DNA from: Streptomyces flavofungini
GTDB lineage: Bacteria > Actinomycetota > Actinomycetes > Streptomycetales > Streptomycetaceae
Direction: 5' to 3'
Assembly: GCF_030388665.1 (NCBI RefSeq)
Contig: NZ_CP128846.1
Location: forward strand, 5,840,501 to 5,904,500
DNA: 64,000 bases
Within the stretch, counting starts at the first letter, position 1, and each line of letters begins with the position of its first letter. Below are positions 1-8,010 of this stretch, piece by piece. The position numbers were made by a program, and so were the translations under genes. Under the pieces are notes generated by a model. It was given only the letters and a program-made list of their open reading frames with translations. It was not told where the DNA came from and searched no databases.

Positions 1-1
1 C

Positions 2-505
2 CCGTACGGAGGCGACCCCTACGGCGGCGGCTTCGGCGGGCAGGACCCCCTCGCGGGCATGCCCCCGCTCGCCGACAGCGGCAAGCGCGTCCTCGCCCGC
101 ATCATCGACATGATCCTCGTCGGCGCGGTCGTCATCCTTTTGTCCCTCCTTTTCGGGACGAACGAGTACGACTGGGACCCGGACAAGGTGGACGCGGGCA
201 GGTCGTTCGGCCAGTCCCTGCTCGCCGCCGTGCTGTACATGGCGTACGACAGCTATCTGATCTCGAAGACGGGGCAGACGCTGGGCAAGAAATGGCTCGG
301 AATGAGGGTGGCGAACCTCAACGACGGGGCGAACCCCACGCTGCAGACGGCGCTCGCGCGCTCGGCGGTGCTGTGGATCCCGTTCGCGTTCTGCTGTGCC
401 TGCATCTGGACGGCGATCTGCGGCGGCTGGAGCTTCTTCGACAAGCCCTACAAGCAGGGGCTGCACGACAAGGCGGCCAAGACGGTGGTGGTCAGCGTGG
501 GCTGA
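2..505 (+). CDS. RDD family membrane protein, 5' end missing
   Basis: The reading frame is open to the left window edge: the residues before the first in-window ATG (59) are Gly/Pro/Tyr-rich, as in the cytoplasmic N-terminal tails of Streptomyces RDD proteins, so the gene starts upstream. After the tail come an RDD-like helix with the Arg...Asp pair (RVLARIIDMILV), a second membrane segment around LLAAVLYMAYDSYLI and a Cys/Trp-rich third segment near the C-terminus. The family has an integral membrane fold of unknown, possibly transport-related, function. A strong hairpin follows the stop codon. Family call is confident; role unknown. Confidence 0.85.
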   Translation, partial: PYGGDPYGGGFGGQDPLAGMPPLADSGKRVLARIIDMILVGAVVILLSLLFGTNEYDWDPDKVDAGRSFGQSLLAAVLYMAYDSYLISKTGQTLGKKWLGMRVANLNDGANPTLQTALARSAVLWIPFAFCCACIWTAICGGWSFFDKPYKQGLHDKAAKTVVVSVG

Positions 506-527
506 GCGGCGCGAGGGCATGCTGAGA

Positions 528-601
528 GCCCGGCGCTGCGGCGGCGCCGGGCGGTGGGTCGCGGCGGGTCCGTGGGCGTCACCTGCGAGGGCAGGTGACG
601 C
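528..601. terminator. Two hairpins between convergent genes
   Basis: Two perfect inverted repeats lie between the converging RDD gene and the next gene: 528-552 (9-bp arms GCCCGGCGC) and 576-601 (11-bp arms GCGTCACCTGC, 4-nt loop). The second ends one base before the minus-strand stop codon. They probably terminate transcription in both directions. Confidence 0.7.
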
Positions 602-970
602 TCAGGGGCCCGCCGGTTCGCGTACGGGCAGTGGGGCGTGCGGTGCGGTGTGCTGCCCGGTGGCGGAGTCGGGGGTGAGCACGGTGCGCTGCACCGGGAT
701 CCGCTCTTCGAAGTTCGAGGTGGTCAAGGCGGGCGCGGGGGCCGGGACCGCGGCGGCGGGCGGGGGCCCGGCCGGCTCCGGGGCCGGTTTGGGCAGGGGC
801 ACCGTCATGGCCACGAGCAGGCCCAGGCCCAGCGCGGCGAAGGTTATGACCGCGACGCCCGGCGCCGAACTCGTCTGCGAGAGCAGCAGCATGGCGAGCG
901 TGGAACAGATGACGGTCGCGGAACCGTAGGCGAGCTGTGCGACGGTCGGACGAGGCATGGGGCGAGACAT
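602..970 (-). CDS. Small two-helix membrane protein, unknown function
   Basis: A 122-residue protein read from the ATG at 970 (MSRPMPRPTVAQ). The frame stays open further upstream, but that extension looks non-coding, being Arg/His-rich with no membrane character. Two adjacent hydrophobic segments (about residues 14-30 and 35-52) are followed by a Pro/Ala-rich tail that reads as an extracytoplasmic or linker region. No enzymatic motif is visible. It converges on the RDD gene and is divergent from the M6 protease gene. Typical of small conserved actinobacterial membrane proteins. Confidence 0.65.
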   Translation of the reverse strand: MSRPMPRPTVAQLAYGSATVICSTLAMLLLSQTSSAPGVAVITFAALGLGLLVAMTVPLPKPAPEPAGPPPAAAVPAPAPALTTSNFEERIPVQRTVLTPDSATGQHTAPHAPLPVREPAGP

Positions 971-1448
971 GGCGTGATCCGTCCTCGGGACAGCGGATGC
1001 GGGGGAGAGATCAAGACGATGTGGACGTATGCGAATCAAAGGGTGCTCAAAGGTGGCGACTTGGAAGCTTCGCCGAGTACCCGTGCGCACCGTCGAAATG
1101 ACTCTATTCGCCTGCATGCCCGACGGGAACGGGCGGTAAGCGTGACCTAACCCACGGTGCCGGTGCACAGGGGGCGCATGGATTCATGCGTCCCGCCAAT
1201 TGGACGGCGGGGCGCGCCTGTTGAGGGGGCGGGGGGTGTTGCCCGTGCGCCGCCCCGATCACGCTTGATCATGTTCGGATAGCGGTCGGTCGAGTCTGCA
1301 TAGGGTACTTGGCCTGTTCAAGTCAAGGTCTGTCTTTTCTCCCCTCTCTCCGGTCGAATGTCGTCACTTGTGACGCGCATATCGCGCGCGGACCTCCTCG
1401 ACCGGGAATTGCGGTCCGTGATGCGGGCGCGGGGGAGGACAGCATCAA
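971..1448. other. Divergent intergenic region, 478 bp
   Basis: No gene is visible. The region must hold the promoters of the small membrane protein (-) and the M6 protease (+). A short dyad, CCCGCC-N8-GGCGGG (1192-1211), is present, and GGGGGAGGAC just before the GTG at 1449 is the protease ribosome binding site. I cannot place -10/-35 elements with confidence. Confidence 0.4.
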
Positions 1449-3887
1449 GTGACCATCAAGAGACGAACGTTCAGAGCGACCGCGGCAGCGGTCGCTCTCG
1501 CGGCTGCGACCGCGACGTTCTCCGCCTATTCAGTGGCGGCCGCCGACGACGGCGGGAGCGGCGACAAGGCGTCCGCGACCGGCAAGGTGGCAGCCATCGA
1601 CCGCCGGGATCCGGCGGACGCCAAGGCCCACGTCGACCACGACCTCGAGGGCCCGTTCAGCAAGCAGCAGGCCCAGCAGCGCAAGGCCGCCCTGGAGCAG
1701 GTCGTCTCCGGCGACGCCAAGGTGCGCAAGCGCGGCGGGTCGAACGTGGTCAAGCTCGACGACAAGAAGTACGTCGAGCTGGGCCGGGAGAAGACCGACA
1801 AGATCTTCACGATCCTGGTGGAGTTCGGGGACAAGGTGGACGACACCACCATGTACGACCCCGACGGACCGGACGGCCCCGAGCAGCCCGTCAAGAAGTA
1901 CGGCGGCAAGCCCGGCCCCGCGCACAACAAGATAGCCAAGCCGGACCGTGCGAAGGACAACAGCACGGCCTGGCAGGCGGACTACAACCGGAAGCACTTC
2001 CAGGACCTGTACTTCGGTGAGGGCAAGGACGCCAAGGGCAAGCCCAAGCACTCCCTGAAGACCTACTACGAGAAGACGTCGTCCGGCCGCTACTCGGTCG
2101 ACGGCGAGGTCTCGGACTGGGTCAAGGTCGACTACAACGAGGCCCGCTACGGCTCCAACTACTGCGGCGACTCCAACTGCGCCAACGTCTGGGACGCGGT
2201 GCGCGACGGCACGACCGCCTGGGTCAAGGACCAGAAGGCCAAGGGCCGCACGGACGCGCAGATCAAGGCCGACCTCGCCAAGTACGACCTGTGGGACCGC
2301 TACGACTTCGACGGCGACGGCGACTTCAACGAGCCCGACGGGTACATCGACCACTTCCAGATCGTGCACGCGGGCGAGGACGAGTCCGCGGGCGGCGGCG
2401 CCGAGGGCGAGAACGCCCTGTGGGCGCACCGCTGGTACGCCTACGGTAACGACGCGGGCAAGACCGGCCCCGCCGACAACAAGTCGGGCGGCACCCAGAT
2501 CGGCGACTCCGGCATCTGGGTCGGCGACTACACGATGCAGCCCGAGAACGGCGGCCTCGGCGTCTTCGCCCACGAGTACGGCCACGACCTGGGCCTGCCC
2601 GACCTGTACGACACCACCGGCAAGGCCGAGAACTCCGTCGGCTTCTGGTCGCTGATGTCGGCCGGTTCCTGGCTCGGCACCGGCAAGGGCTCGATCGGCG
2701 ACCTGCCGGGCGACATGACCGCCTGGGACAAGTTCCAGCTGGGCTGGCTCAACTACGACCGGGCGAAGGCCGCGACGACCTCCGAGCACAAGCTCGGCGT
2801 GTCCGAGTACAACACCCGGCACCGCCAGGCGCTCCTCGTCGACCTGCCCAAGAAGCCGGTCACCACGACGGTCGTGAAGCCCGCCGAGGGCACCAAGCAG
2901 TGGTGGAGCGGCCAGGACGACGACCTGCGCAACACGCTGACGCGCAGCGTCGACCTCACCGGCAAGTCCAAGGCCGAGCTCTCGCTGCAGGGTTGGTGGG
3001 ACATCGAGTCCAACTACGACTACCTCTACACCGAGGTGTCCACCGACTCCGGCGCCAACTGGACGCCCGTCGACGGCACGGCCGACGGCAAGCAGATCAC
3101 CCGCGACGCGGGCGACAAGCCGGCCCTGACCGGTTCCTCGAAGAAGTACCAGAAGCTGGTCTTCCCGCTGGACGCCTACGCTGGCAAGAAGATCGACGTC
3201 CGCTTCCGCTACGCCACCGACGGCGGCACGGCGCTCAAGGGCTTCGCGGCCGACGCGATCACGCTGACCGCGGACGGCGCCAAGCTCTTCGAGGACGGCG
3301 CCGAGGGCGACGACAACGGCTGGAAGACGAAGGGCTTCTCGCGCATCGGCGAGTCCTTCACCAAGCAGTACGAGCAGTACTACCTCGCGGAGAACCGCCA
3401 GTACGTGTCGTACGACAAGACCCTGAAGGTCGGTCCGTACAACTTCGGCTTCTCCAACTCCCGTCCCGACTGGGTCGAGCACTACCCCTACCAGACCGGC
3501 CTGATGATCTGGCAGTGGGACACCTCCCAGAAGGACAACAACGTCAGCCAGCACCCCGGCAAGGGTCTGATCCTCCCGATCGACGCCCACGCCAAGCCGA
3601 TGAAGTGGAAGGACGGCTCGCTTCTGCGCAACAAGATCCAGCCGTTCGACGCGCCGTTCTCGAAGTACCGCACGCGCGCGTTCACGCTTCACAACGCCGA
3701 CGTCGCCCTCAAGATCAAGTCGAAGAAGGGCGTCTCCGTCTTCGACGACCGCAAGGGCACCTACTGGTACGCGGAGAACCCCACCGGAAGTGTCAAGGTC
3801 ACTGACACCAACACCCGGATAAAGATCCTCAAGCAGCCCAAGGACGGCTCGACGATCACGCTCCAGGTGGGCAAGTCCACCAAGTAA
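1449..3887 (+). CDS. Secreted M6 (immune inhibitor A type) metalloprotease
   Basis: An 812-residue secreted zinc peptidase starting at a GTG preceded by GGGGGAGGAC. Residues 1-33 form a Sec signal peptide (Lys/Arg-rich start, Ala-rich core, AAA cleavage region). A propeptide-like segment follows, then the M6 catalytic domain with the zinc motif HEYGH at residues 375-379 followed by DLGLPD. The C-terminal half (from about residue 480) resembles the beta-rich accessory region of immune inhibitor A proteins, with Asp-rich stretches that could bind calcium. Length is normal for the family. Monocistronic, followed by a strong hairpin. The physiological substrate cannot be inferred. Confidence 0.93.
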   Translation: MTIKRRTFRATAAAVALAAATATFSAYSVAAADDGGSGDKASATGKVAAIDRRDPADAKAHVDHDLEGPFSKQQAQQRKAALEQVVSGDAKVRKRGGSNVVKLDDKKYVELGREKTDKIFTILVEFGDKVDDTTMYDPDGPDGPEQPVKKYGGKPGPAHNKIAKPDRAKDNSTAWQADYNRKHFQDLYFGEGKDAKGKPKHSLKTYYEKTSSGRYSVDGEVSDWVKVDYNEARYGSNYCGDSNCANVWDAVRDGTTAWVKDQKAKGRTDAQIKADLAKYDLWDRYDFDGDGDFNEPDGYIDHFQIVHAGEDESAGGGAEGENALWAHRWYAYGNDAGKTGPADNKSGGTQIGDSGIWVGDYTMQPENGGLGVFAHEYGHDLGLPDLYDTTGKAENSVGFWSLMSAGSWLGTGKGSIGDLPGDMTAWDKFQLGWLNYDRAKAATTSEHKLGVSEYNTRHRQALLVDLPKKPVTTTVVKPAEGTKQWWSGQDDDLRNTLTRSVDLTGKSKAELSLQGWWDIESNYDYLYTEVSTDSGANWTPVDGTADGKQITRDAGDKPALTGSSKKYQKLVFPLDAYAGKKIDVRFRYATDGGTALKGFAADAITLTADGAKLFEDGAEGDDNGWKTKGFSRIGESFTKQYEQYYLAENRQYVSYDKTLKVGPYNFGFSNSRPDWVEHYPYQTGLMIWQWDTSQKDNNVSQHPGKGLILPIDAHAKPMKWKDGSLLRNKIQPFDAPFSKYRTRAFTLHNADVALKIKSKKGVSVFDDRKGTYWYAENPTGSVKVTDTNTRIKILKQPKDGSTITLQVGKSTK

Positions 3888-3922
3888 ATCTCGTTTACGC
3901 AGGTCAAGAGCCTGTTTCTGGC

Positions 3923-3960
3923 CGATCGGCCGTCGCCCTCTAGCGGGCGGCGGCCGATCG
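3923..3960 (+). terminator. Intrinsic terminator of the M6 protease gene
   Basis: A 15-16 bp stem (CGATCGGCCG... pairing with ...CGGCCGATCG) with a short loop, followed by TGTTT, 36 bases after the protease stop codon. Confidence 0.8.
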
Positions 3961-4021
3961 TGTTTGAGTGCGTCCTGTGGTTCTCTTATTGACACGACGT
4001 CTCACGGGGGTGTGACAGAGC

Positions 4022-4336
4022 ATGGCCGCAGGAGGCTTCTGCAAGCTGCCCAACGGCAGCGTGGTGGTGGCGCTGACCCTGCCGAGCCCCGGGCCCGGGG
4101 GCGGCAGTGTGCGCGTTCTGGTCCGCGCGGCGAACCGGGCGCGGGCCCTGACCCGGCTCCGCAATCTCGGGCTGCGGGCGGTCTACCTCCGCGGCAACAC
4201 GGAGCCCCCCACCCCGGACGAGGTCACCGCCGTGCTGCACCACCCCGACGGCCTCATATGGCGCACGGCGCCGGACGGGGCGGCGGAGCTTTGGCATCCG
4301 ATCCGGGCGCTCCTGAGACGCGGCGCGGCTGCGTAG
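4022..4336 (+). CDS. Small conserved hypothetical protein
   Basis: A 104-residue soluble protein starting at ATG 4022. It is basic, with a short alpha/beta composition (AANRARALTRLRNLGLRAVYL, then VTAVLHHPDGLIWR) and no signal peptide or membrane segment. I do not recognise a named domain. Third-position GC is as high as in the neighbours, which supports coding. It stands alone between the M6 protease terminator and a repeat-filled spacer. Confidence 0.6.
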   Translation: MAAGGFCKLPNGSVVVALTLPSPGPGGGSVRVLVRAANRARALTRLRNLGLRAVYLRGNTEPPTPDEVTAVLHHPDGLIWRTAPDGAAELWHPIRALLRRGAAA

Positions 4337-4381
4337 CCCCTGGCCGGGGCGATGTCCCGCGCAGGTGGGGCGACCCGCCCC

Positions 4382-4424
4382 CGATCGGCGCTCCGCGCCT
4401 CGTCCTCAAACGCCGGACGGGCTG
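4382..4424 (-). repeat. Dispersed palindromic repeat, copy 1 (inverted)
   Basis: Carries the inverted form of the core seen throughout this window: GGCGCTCCGCGCC, then TCGTCCTCAAACGCCGGACG and GGCT. The GGCGC/GCGCC arms fold on themselves. It sits in the spacer after the small gene ending at 4336, together with copy 2 in the opposite orientation. Confidence 0.8.
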
Positions 4425-4469
4425 ACATTCTCACCCGCACATTTCCAGCTCGCCCCAGCAACCTCCTGG

Positions 4470-4590
4470 CCCGCCGGCGATCGAGGACGAGCGCGCGGCG
4501 CGATCGGGGGCGGCCCGTCCCACCCGCCCGGGACGCCCGCCCCCTGGGGTCCAGGGGCGGAGCCCCGGTTTCGGAGAAGGGGGTGGGACT
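4470..4590 (+). repeat. Dispersed palindromic repeat, copy 2 (direct)
   Basis: Starts CCGCCGGCGATCGAGGACGA, a diverged core, and continues with the right-hand block of the family: GGCGGCCCGTCCCACCCG, a GGGGTCCAGGGGCGGAGCCC hairpin and CCGGTTTCGGAGAAGGGG. Facing copy 1, it makes this 271-bp spacer essentially repeat sequence. It is downstream of pncA (minus strand), so it lies between two converging gene ends. Confidence 0.75.
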
Positions 4591-4607
4591 GGGGCGCCCC
4601 GCGAAGG

Positions 4608-5192
4608 TCACACCACCGGCTTGCCGGTCAGTTCGGCCCCGGCGGTGCGCAGCTCGTCCAGGGCCCGCTGAGTGGTCTCCTCGGCCACCCCGGCCGTGAG
4701 GTCGAGGAGGACGTGGGTGCGGAAACCCTCACGGACGGCGTCGAGCGCGGTGGCCCGCACACAGTGGTCCGTGGCGATCCCGACCACGTCGACCTCCTGG
4801 ATCTGCCGCGCCCGCAGCCACGCGGCGAGAGAGGTCCCGTTCTCGTCGACCCCCTCGAACCCGCTGTAGGCGGCCGAGCGCGCCCCCTTGTCGAAGACGG
4901 CGTCGATCGCCCCGGACGCCACGGCGGGCGCGAAGTTCGGATGGAACCCGACCCCCTCCGTCCCGGCGACGCAGTGCGGCGGCCAGGACCGCACGAAGTC
5001 CGGCTGGTCGGAGAAGTGGTCACCGGGGTCGATGTGGTGGTCACGGGTGGCCACGACATGCCGGTAGCAGGGGGAGGCCTGCCCGATGAGTTCGGTGATG
5101 GCGGCAGCCACATCCGCTCCGCCGGACACCGCGAGACTGCCCCCTTCGCAGAAGTCGTTCTGTACATCGACGACGATCAGGGCGCGACGCAT
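4608..5192 (-). CDS. pncA: Nicotinamidase
   Basis: A 194-residue isochorismatase-fold amidohydrolase that hydrolyses nicotinamide to nicotinate in NAD salvage. The catalytic triad is visible: Asp9 (VVDVQNDF), Lys102 (DKGARSAAYSGFEG) and Cys144 (GIATDHCVRATALDA). The metal site is Asp51/His53 plus a further His in TRDHHIDPGDH. Length and motif order match bacterial PncA. It lies 78 bp downstream of pncB on the same strand, so the two consecutive steps of the Preiss-Handler route are probably co-transcribed. The start ATG at 5192 begins the first beta strand directly. Confidence 0.93.
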   Translation of the reverse strand: MRRALIVVDVQNDFCEGGSLAVSGGADVAAAITELIGQASPCYRHVVATRDHHIDPGDHFSDQPDFVRSWPPHCVAGTEGVGFHPNFAPAVASGAIDAVFDKGARSAAYSGFEGVDENGTSLAAWLRARQIQEVDVVGIATDHCVRATALDAVREGFRTHVLLDLTAGVAEETTQRALDELRTAGAELTGKPVV

Positions 5193-5270
5193 GGCGGGTT
5201 TCCTTCAGTTGGCTGGATGAACCGAGCGTAGAGACTTCCTCTCCGTTACGGGAGAGGGCGGGCGACGCAC

Positions 5271-6608
5271 TCAGGCCAGGTACTCGGTGGGAATGACCGC
5301 CTCCCCGCGCGACAGCTGGGTGGCCGAGAGCGGCAGCCGCCCCCGCGCGGCGGCGTGCCGCTCGCGCACCACGTCCAGGGGCTCACGGGCGACGACGTCC
5401 CCTGCCTTGACCAGCTCGACGAGGAGCTGGCGGTCGGCGAGGTCGGCGGGCACCGGCCCGGTCCCGATGACCTCGGCCTCGGCGACCCCGTCCGCGTCCA
5501 CGCGCCGCGCGGCCCACTTGCGGCCGCCGAGGGACGACTTCCCGCCGAGGGACTTCTTGGCGACGGGTTCGAGGGGGGCCTTGGGGTCGGCGCCGCGGGC
5601 GCGGGCGACGAGCTTGTAGACCATGGAGCAGGTGGGGTGCCCGGAGCCGGTGACCAGCTGGGTGCCCACGCCGTACGCGTCCACGGGCGCCGCGGCGAGC
5701 GAGGCGATGGCGTACTCGTCGAGGTCGGAGGTGACCACGATCTTGGTGTCGGTGGCGCCGAGCTCGTCGAGCTCCTTGCGCACCCGGTGGGCGACGAGCA
5801 GCAGGTCGCCGGAGTCGATGCGGACGGCGCCGAGCTCGGGCCCGGCGATCTCCACGGCCATCCGGACGGCCTCGCCGACGTCGTAGGTGTCGACGAGCAG
5901 GGTGGTGCCCCGGCCGAGCGCGTCGACCTGGGCGCGGAAGGCGTCCCGCTCGCTGTCGTGGACGAGCGTGAAGGAGTGCGCGGAGGTGCCGACGGTCGGG
6001 ATGCCGTAGCGGAAACCGGCCGCGAGGTCGGATGTGGTGGTGAAGCCGCCGACGTAGGCGGCCCGCGCGGCGGCGACGGCGGCCAGCTCGTGGGTGCGGC
6101 GGGCGCCCATCTCGATCAGCGGCCGGTCGCCCGCGGCGGAGGCCATGCGGGACGCGGCCGCGGCGATGGCCGAGTCGTGGTTGAGGATGGAGAGGATCAC
6201 CGTCTCCAGGAGCACGCACTCCGCGAAGGAGCCCTCGACCCGCAGGATCGGCGAGCCGGGGAAGTACGTCTCGCCCTCCGGATAGCCCCAGATGTCCCCG
6301 CTGAAGCGGTACGAGGCCAGCCAGTCGAGCGTCGGTGCGTCCACGACGCCGCGCTCGCGCAGGAAGGCGAGCACGGCGGCGTCGAAGCGGAAGTTCTCGA
6401 CCGCGTCCAGGACCCGCCCGGTACCGGCCACGACGCCGTAGCGGCGGCCCTCGGGCAGTCTGCGGGTGAACACCTCGAAGACCGAGCGCCGGTCGGCGGT
6501 GCCCGACTTCAGCGCGCCCTGCAACATCGTCAACTCGTAGTGATCCGTGAAGAGCGCGGTGGAGGGGACGTCCACCGGCAGCCCCAGGTCATGCTCCCCA
6601 GAGTTCAT
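5271..6608 (-). CDS. pncB: Nicotinate phosphoribosyltransferase
   Basis: A 445-residue enzyme that converts nicotinate and PRPP to nicotinate mononucleotide, the step after PncA. The N-terminal signature (ALFTDHYELTMLQGAL), the GxSPILRVEG-like segment, HDSAIAAAASRM and TSAHSFTLVHDSE are characteristic of NAPRTase. The ATG at 6608 (MNSGEHDLG) is preferred to the one at 6629, because homologues begin just before the STALFTDHYEL block. The gene is divergent from clpS, with about 80 bp between them for both promoters. Confidence 0.93.
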   Translation of the reverse strand: MNSGEHDLGLPVDVPSTALFTDHYELTMLQGALKSGTADRRSVFEVFTRRLPEGRRYGVVAGTGRVLDAVENFRFDAAVLAFLRERGVVDAPTLDWLASYRFSGDIWGYPEGETYFPGSPILRVEGSFAECVLLETVILSILNHDSAIAAAASRMASAAGDRPLIEMGARRTHELAAVAAARAAYVGGFTTTSDLAAGFRYGIPTVGTSAHSFTLVHDSERDAFRAQVDALGRGTTLLVDTYDVGEAVRMAVEIAGPELGAVRIDSGDLLLVAHRVRKELDELGATDTKIVVTSDLDEYAIASLAAAPVDAYGVGTQLVTGSGHPTCSMVYKLVARARGADPKAPLEPVAKKSLGGKSSLGGRKWAARRVDADGVAEAEVIGTGPVPADLADRQLLVELVKAGDVVAREPLDVVRERHAAARGRLPLSATQLSRGEAVIPTEYLA

Positions 6609-6688
6609 GACAAGGATGCTACCCCGCATCTCGTCACTCTGACGATTTCAGGGGTCCGTTTGTGCGTCCGGCCCTCCCGGGTGGCAGC

Positions 6689-7006
6689 ATGGGGCAAGTG
6701 AGTAGCGCTGCTCCCGTAGAGATCACACGCCCGGACGCGGAAGAGGAGACCTTCGTGGTCCCCGAGCCGGACGTTCCGTGGATCACGCTCGTGCACAACG
6801 ACCCGGTCAATCTGATGAGCTACGTGACCTATGTCTTCCAGACGTACTTCGGGTACTCGAAGGACAAGGCCACCAAGCTGATGCTGGACGTGCACCACAA
6901 GGGCCGGGCCGTCGTCTCCAGCGGTTCCCGCGAGGAGATGGAACGCGACGTGCAGGCGATGCACGGATACGGGCTGTGGGCCACGCTCCAGCAGGACCGG
7001 AAGTAG
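6689..7006 (+). CDS. clpS: Clp protease adaptor ClpS
   Basis: A protein of about 105 residues that delivers N-degron substrates to ClpAP/ClpCP. Diagnostic segments are [40 protein letters not shown] and the C-terminal [10 protein letters not shown]. An unstructured acidic N-terminal tail precedes the core. The ATG at 6689 (MGQVSSAAP) is chosen; a GTG at 6698 and an upstream start at 6662 are possible. It lies 11 bp ahead of the DUF2017 gene, the usual actinobacterial arrangement, and is divergent from pncB. Confidence 0.93.
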   Translation: MGQVSSAAPVEITRPDAEEETFVVPEPDVPWITLVHNDPVNLMSYVTYVFQTYFGYSKDKATKLMLDVHHKGRAVVSSGSREEMERDVQAMHGYGLWATLQQDRK

Positions 7007-7017
7007 CGACGCGACCG

Positions 7018-7626
7018 ATGCCAGGACACTTCGAACCGATCCCCGGCGGCGGCGCGGCCGTCGCACTCGACGAGGTCGAGATCTCGATCATCCGCTCCCT
7101 CGCCGTCCAGCTCCTGGAGCTGATCGGCCCGGGCGAGGAGCCCGCGGGCGCCGACGGCGACCCCTTCGCGGAGCTGTTCGCCGAGGGCCCGAGCGAGCCG
7201 CCCGCCGACCCGGTGCTGAAAAGGCTGCTCCCGGACGCGTACGGCGGCCCCGGCAGCGAGTCCGAACCCCCGGAGAAGGCCGACGAACTGCGGGCCTACT
7301 CCGCCGAGTTCCGCCGCTTCACCGAGAACGACCTCAGGGCCCGCAAGCGGGACGACGCCCTCGCCGTGATCCGCTCCCTGGACGCGCTCACCGTCGCGGG
7401 CGAGGGCGGCGCCGTCCTGAAGCTGTCCGCCGAGGAGTCGCGCAACTGGCTCGGCGCGCTCAACGACCTGCGGCTCGCGATCGGGACCCGGCTCGACGTG
7501 ACCGACGAGGAGGACACCGACATCCTCTTCCGGCTGCCGGACTCCGACCCGCGCAAGCCGATGGTGATGGCCTATCTGTGGCTGGGCGGGCTCCAGGAGA
7601 CGTTGGTCGAGACACTGCTCGCCTGA
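7018..7626 (+). CDS. DUF2017 family protein
   Basis: A 202-residue soluble protein from ATG 7018, eleven bases after clpS. It opens with a short beta segment (FEPIPGGGAAVALDEVEISIIRSL) followed by helical, acidic sequence and a C-terminal helix (MVMAYLWLGGLQETLVETLL), which matches the DUF2017 family that follows clpS in actinobacteria. Function unknown; the fixed linkage suggests a role tied to ClpS-dependent proteolysis, but this is inference. Confidence 0.85.
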   Translation: MPGHFEPIPGGGAAVALDEVEISIIRSLAVQLLELIGPGEEPAGADGDPFAELFAEGPSEPPADPVLKRLLPDAYGGPGSESEPPEKADELRAYSAEFRRFTENDLRARKRDDALAVIRSLDALTVAGEGGAVLKLSAEESRNWLGALNDLRLAIGTRLDVTDEEDTDILFRLPDSDPRKPMVMAYLWLGGLQETLVETLLA

Positions 7627-8010
7627 AAGCGTGTGTATCTAGCACGGTTCTGGCCGTGTTCGCTCAATGGATCTCCAGTTCCGAATAACGATCGGATCAC
7701 ATGGCGACCTCATTTCGCCAGGTGAGCGCGTTTCGGCCCGTTTGCGTGTGACGTGCGCCACGTAAAGGTGCGGCAAAGTCGTGGTACCACTACGCAACTC
7801 CTTTTCCGGCACCACCCCTCGCCGGCCACTGGGAGTCGCGCGCCGTCGGCAACGCATGACGTGCGGCACGTGCACCACCGAGGCGCCACCGGTCCGAGTC
7901 CGCGGATCCGGAGTGCCTCAAGTCGCCGACTGGACAACGGCGTTCACTCAAAGACCGCACCCTCACCTGTCGTTTTCCCCGCGGCAGTCCTGCGCCACTG
8001 AGGTAGCCAG
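7627..8010 (+). promoter_or_regulatory. 384-bp leader/promoter of the alanine symporter gene
   Basis: No gene is visible. The segment 7657-7693 (TGTTCGCTCA ... ATAACGATC) matches 9665-9701 upstream of the next transporter at 28 of 37 positions with no gap. About 320 bp separate this element from the start codon, leaving room for a long untranslated leader. GAGGTAGCCAG precedes the ATG at 8011. Confidence 0.5.

Noticed and set aside
602..1168. Upstream-extended version (188 residues) of the small membrane protein
   Set aside because: The first 66 residues are Arg/His-rich without bias; the membrane protein begins naturally at 970.
1530..3995. 821-residue minus-strand frame opposite the M6 protease
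   Set aside because: High-GC shadow of the real gene: no start context, Leu/Val/Gly/Arg-only composition and no domain.
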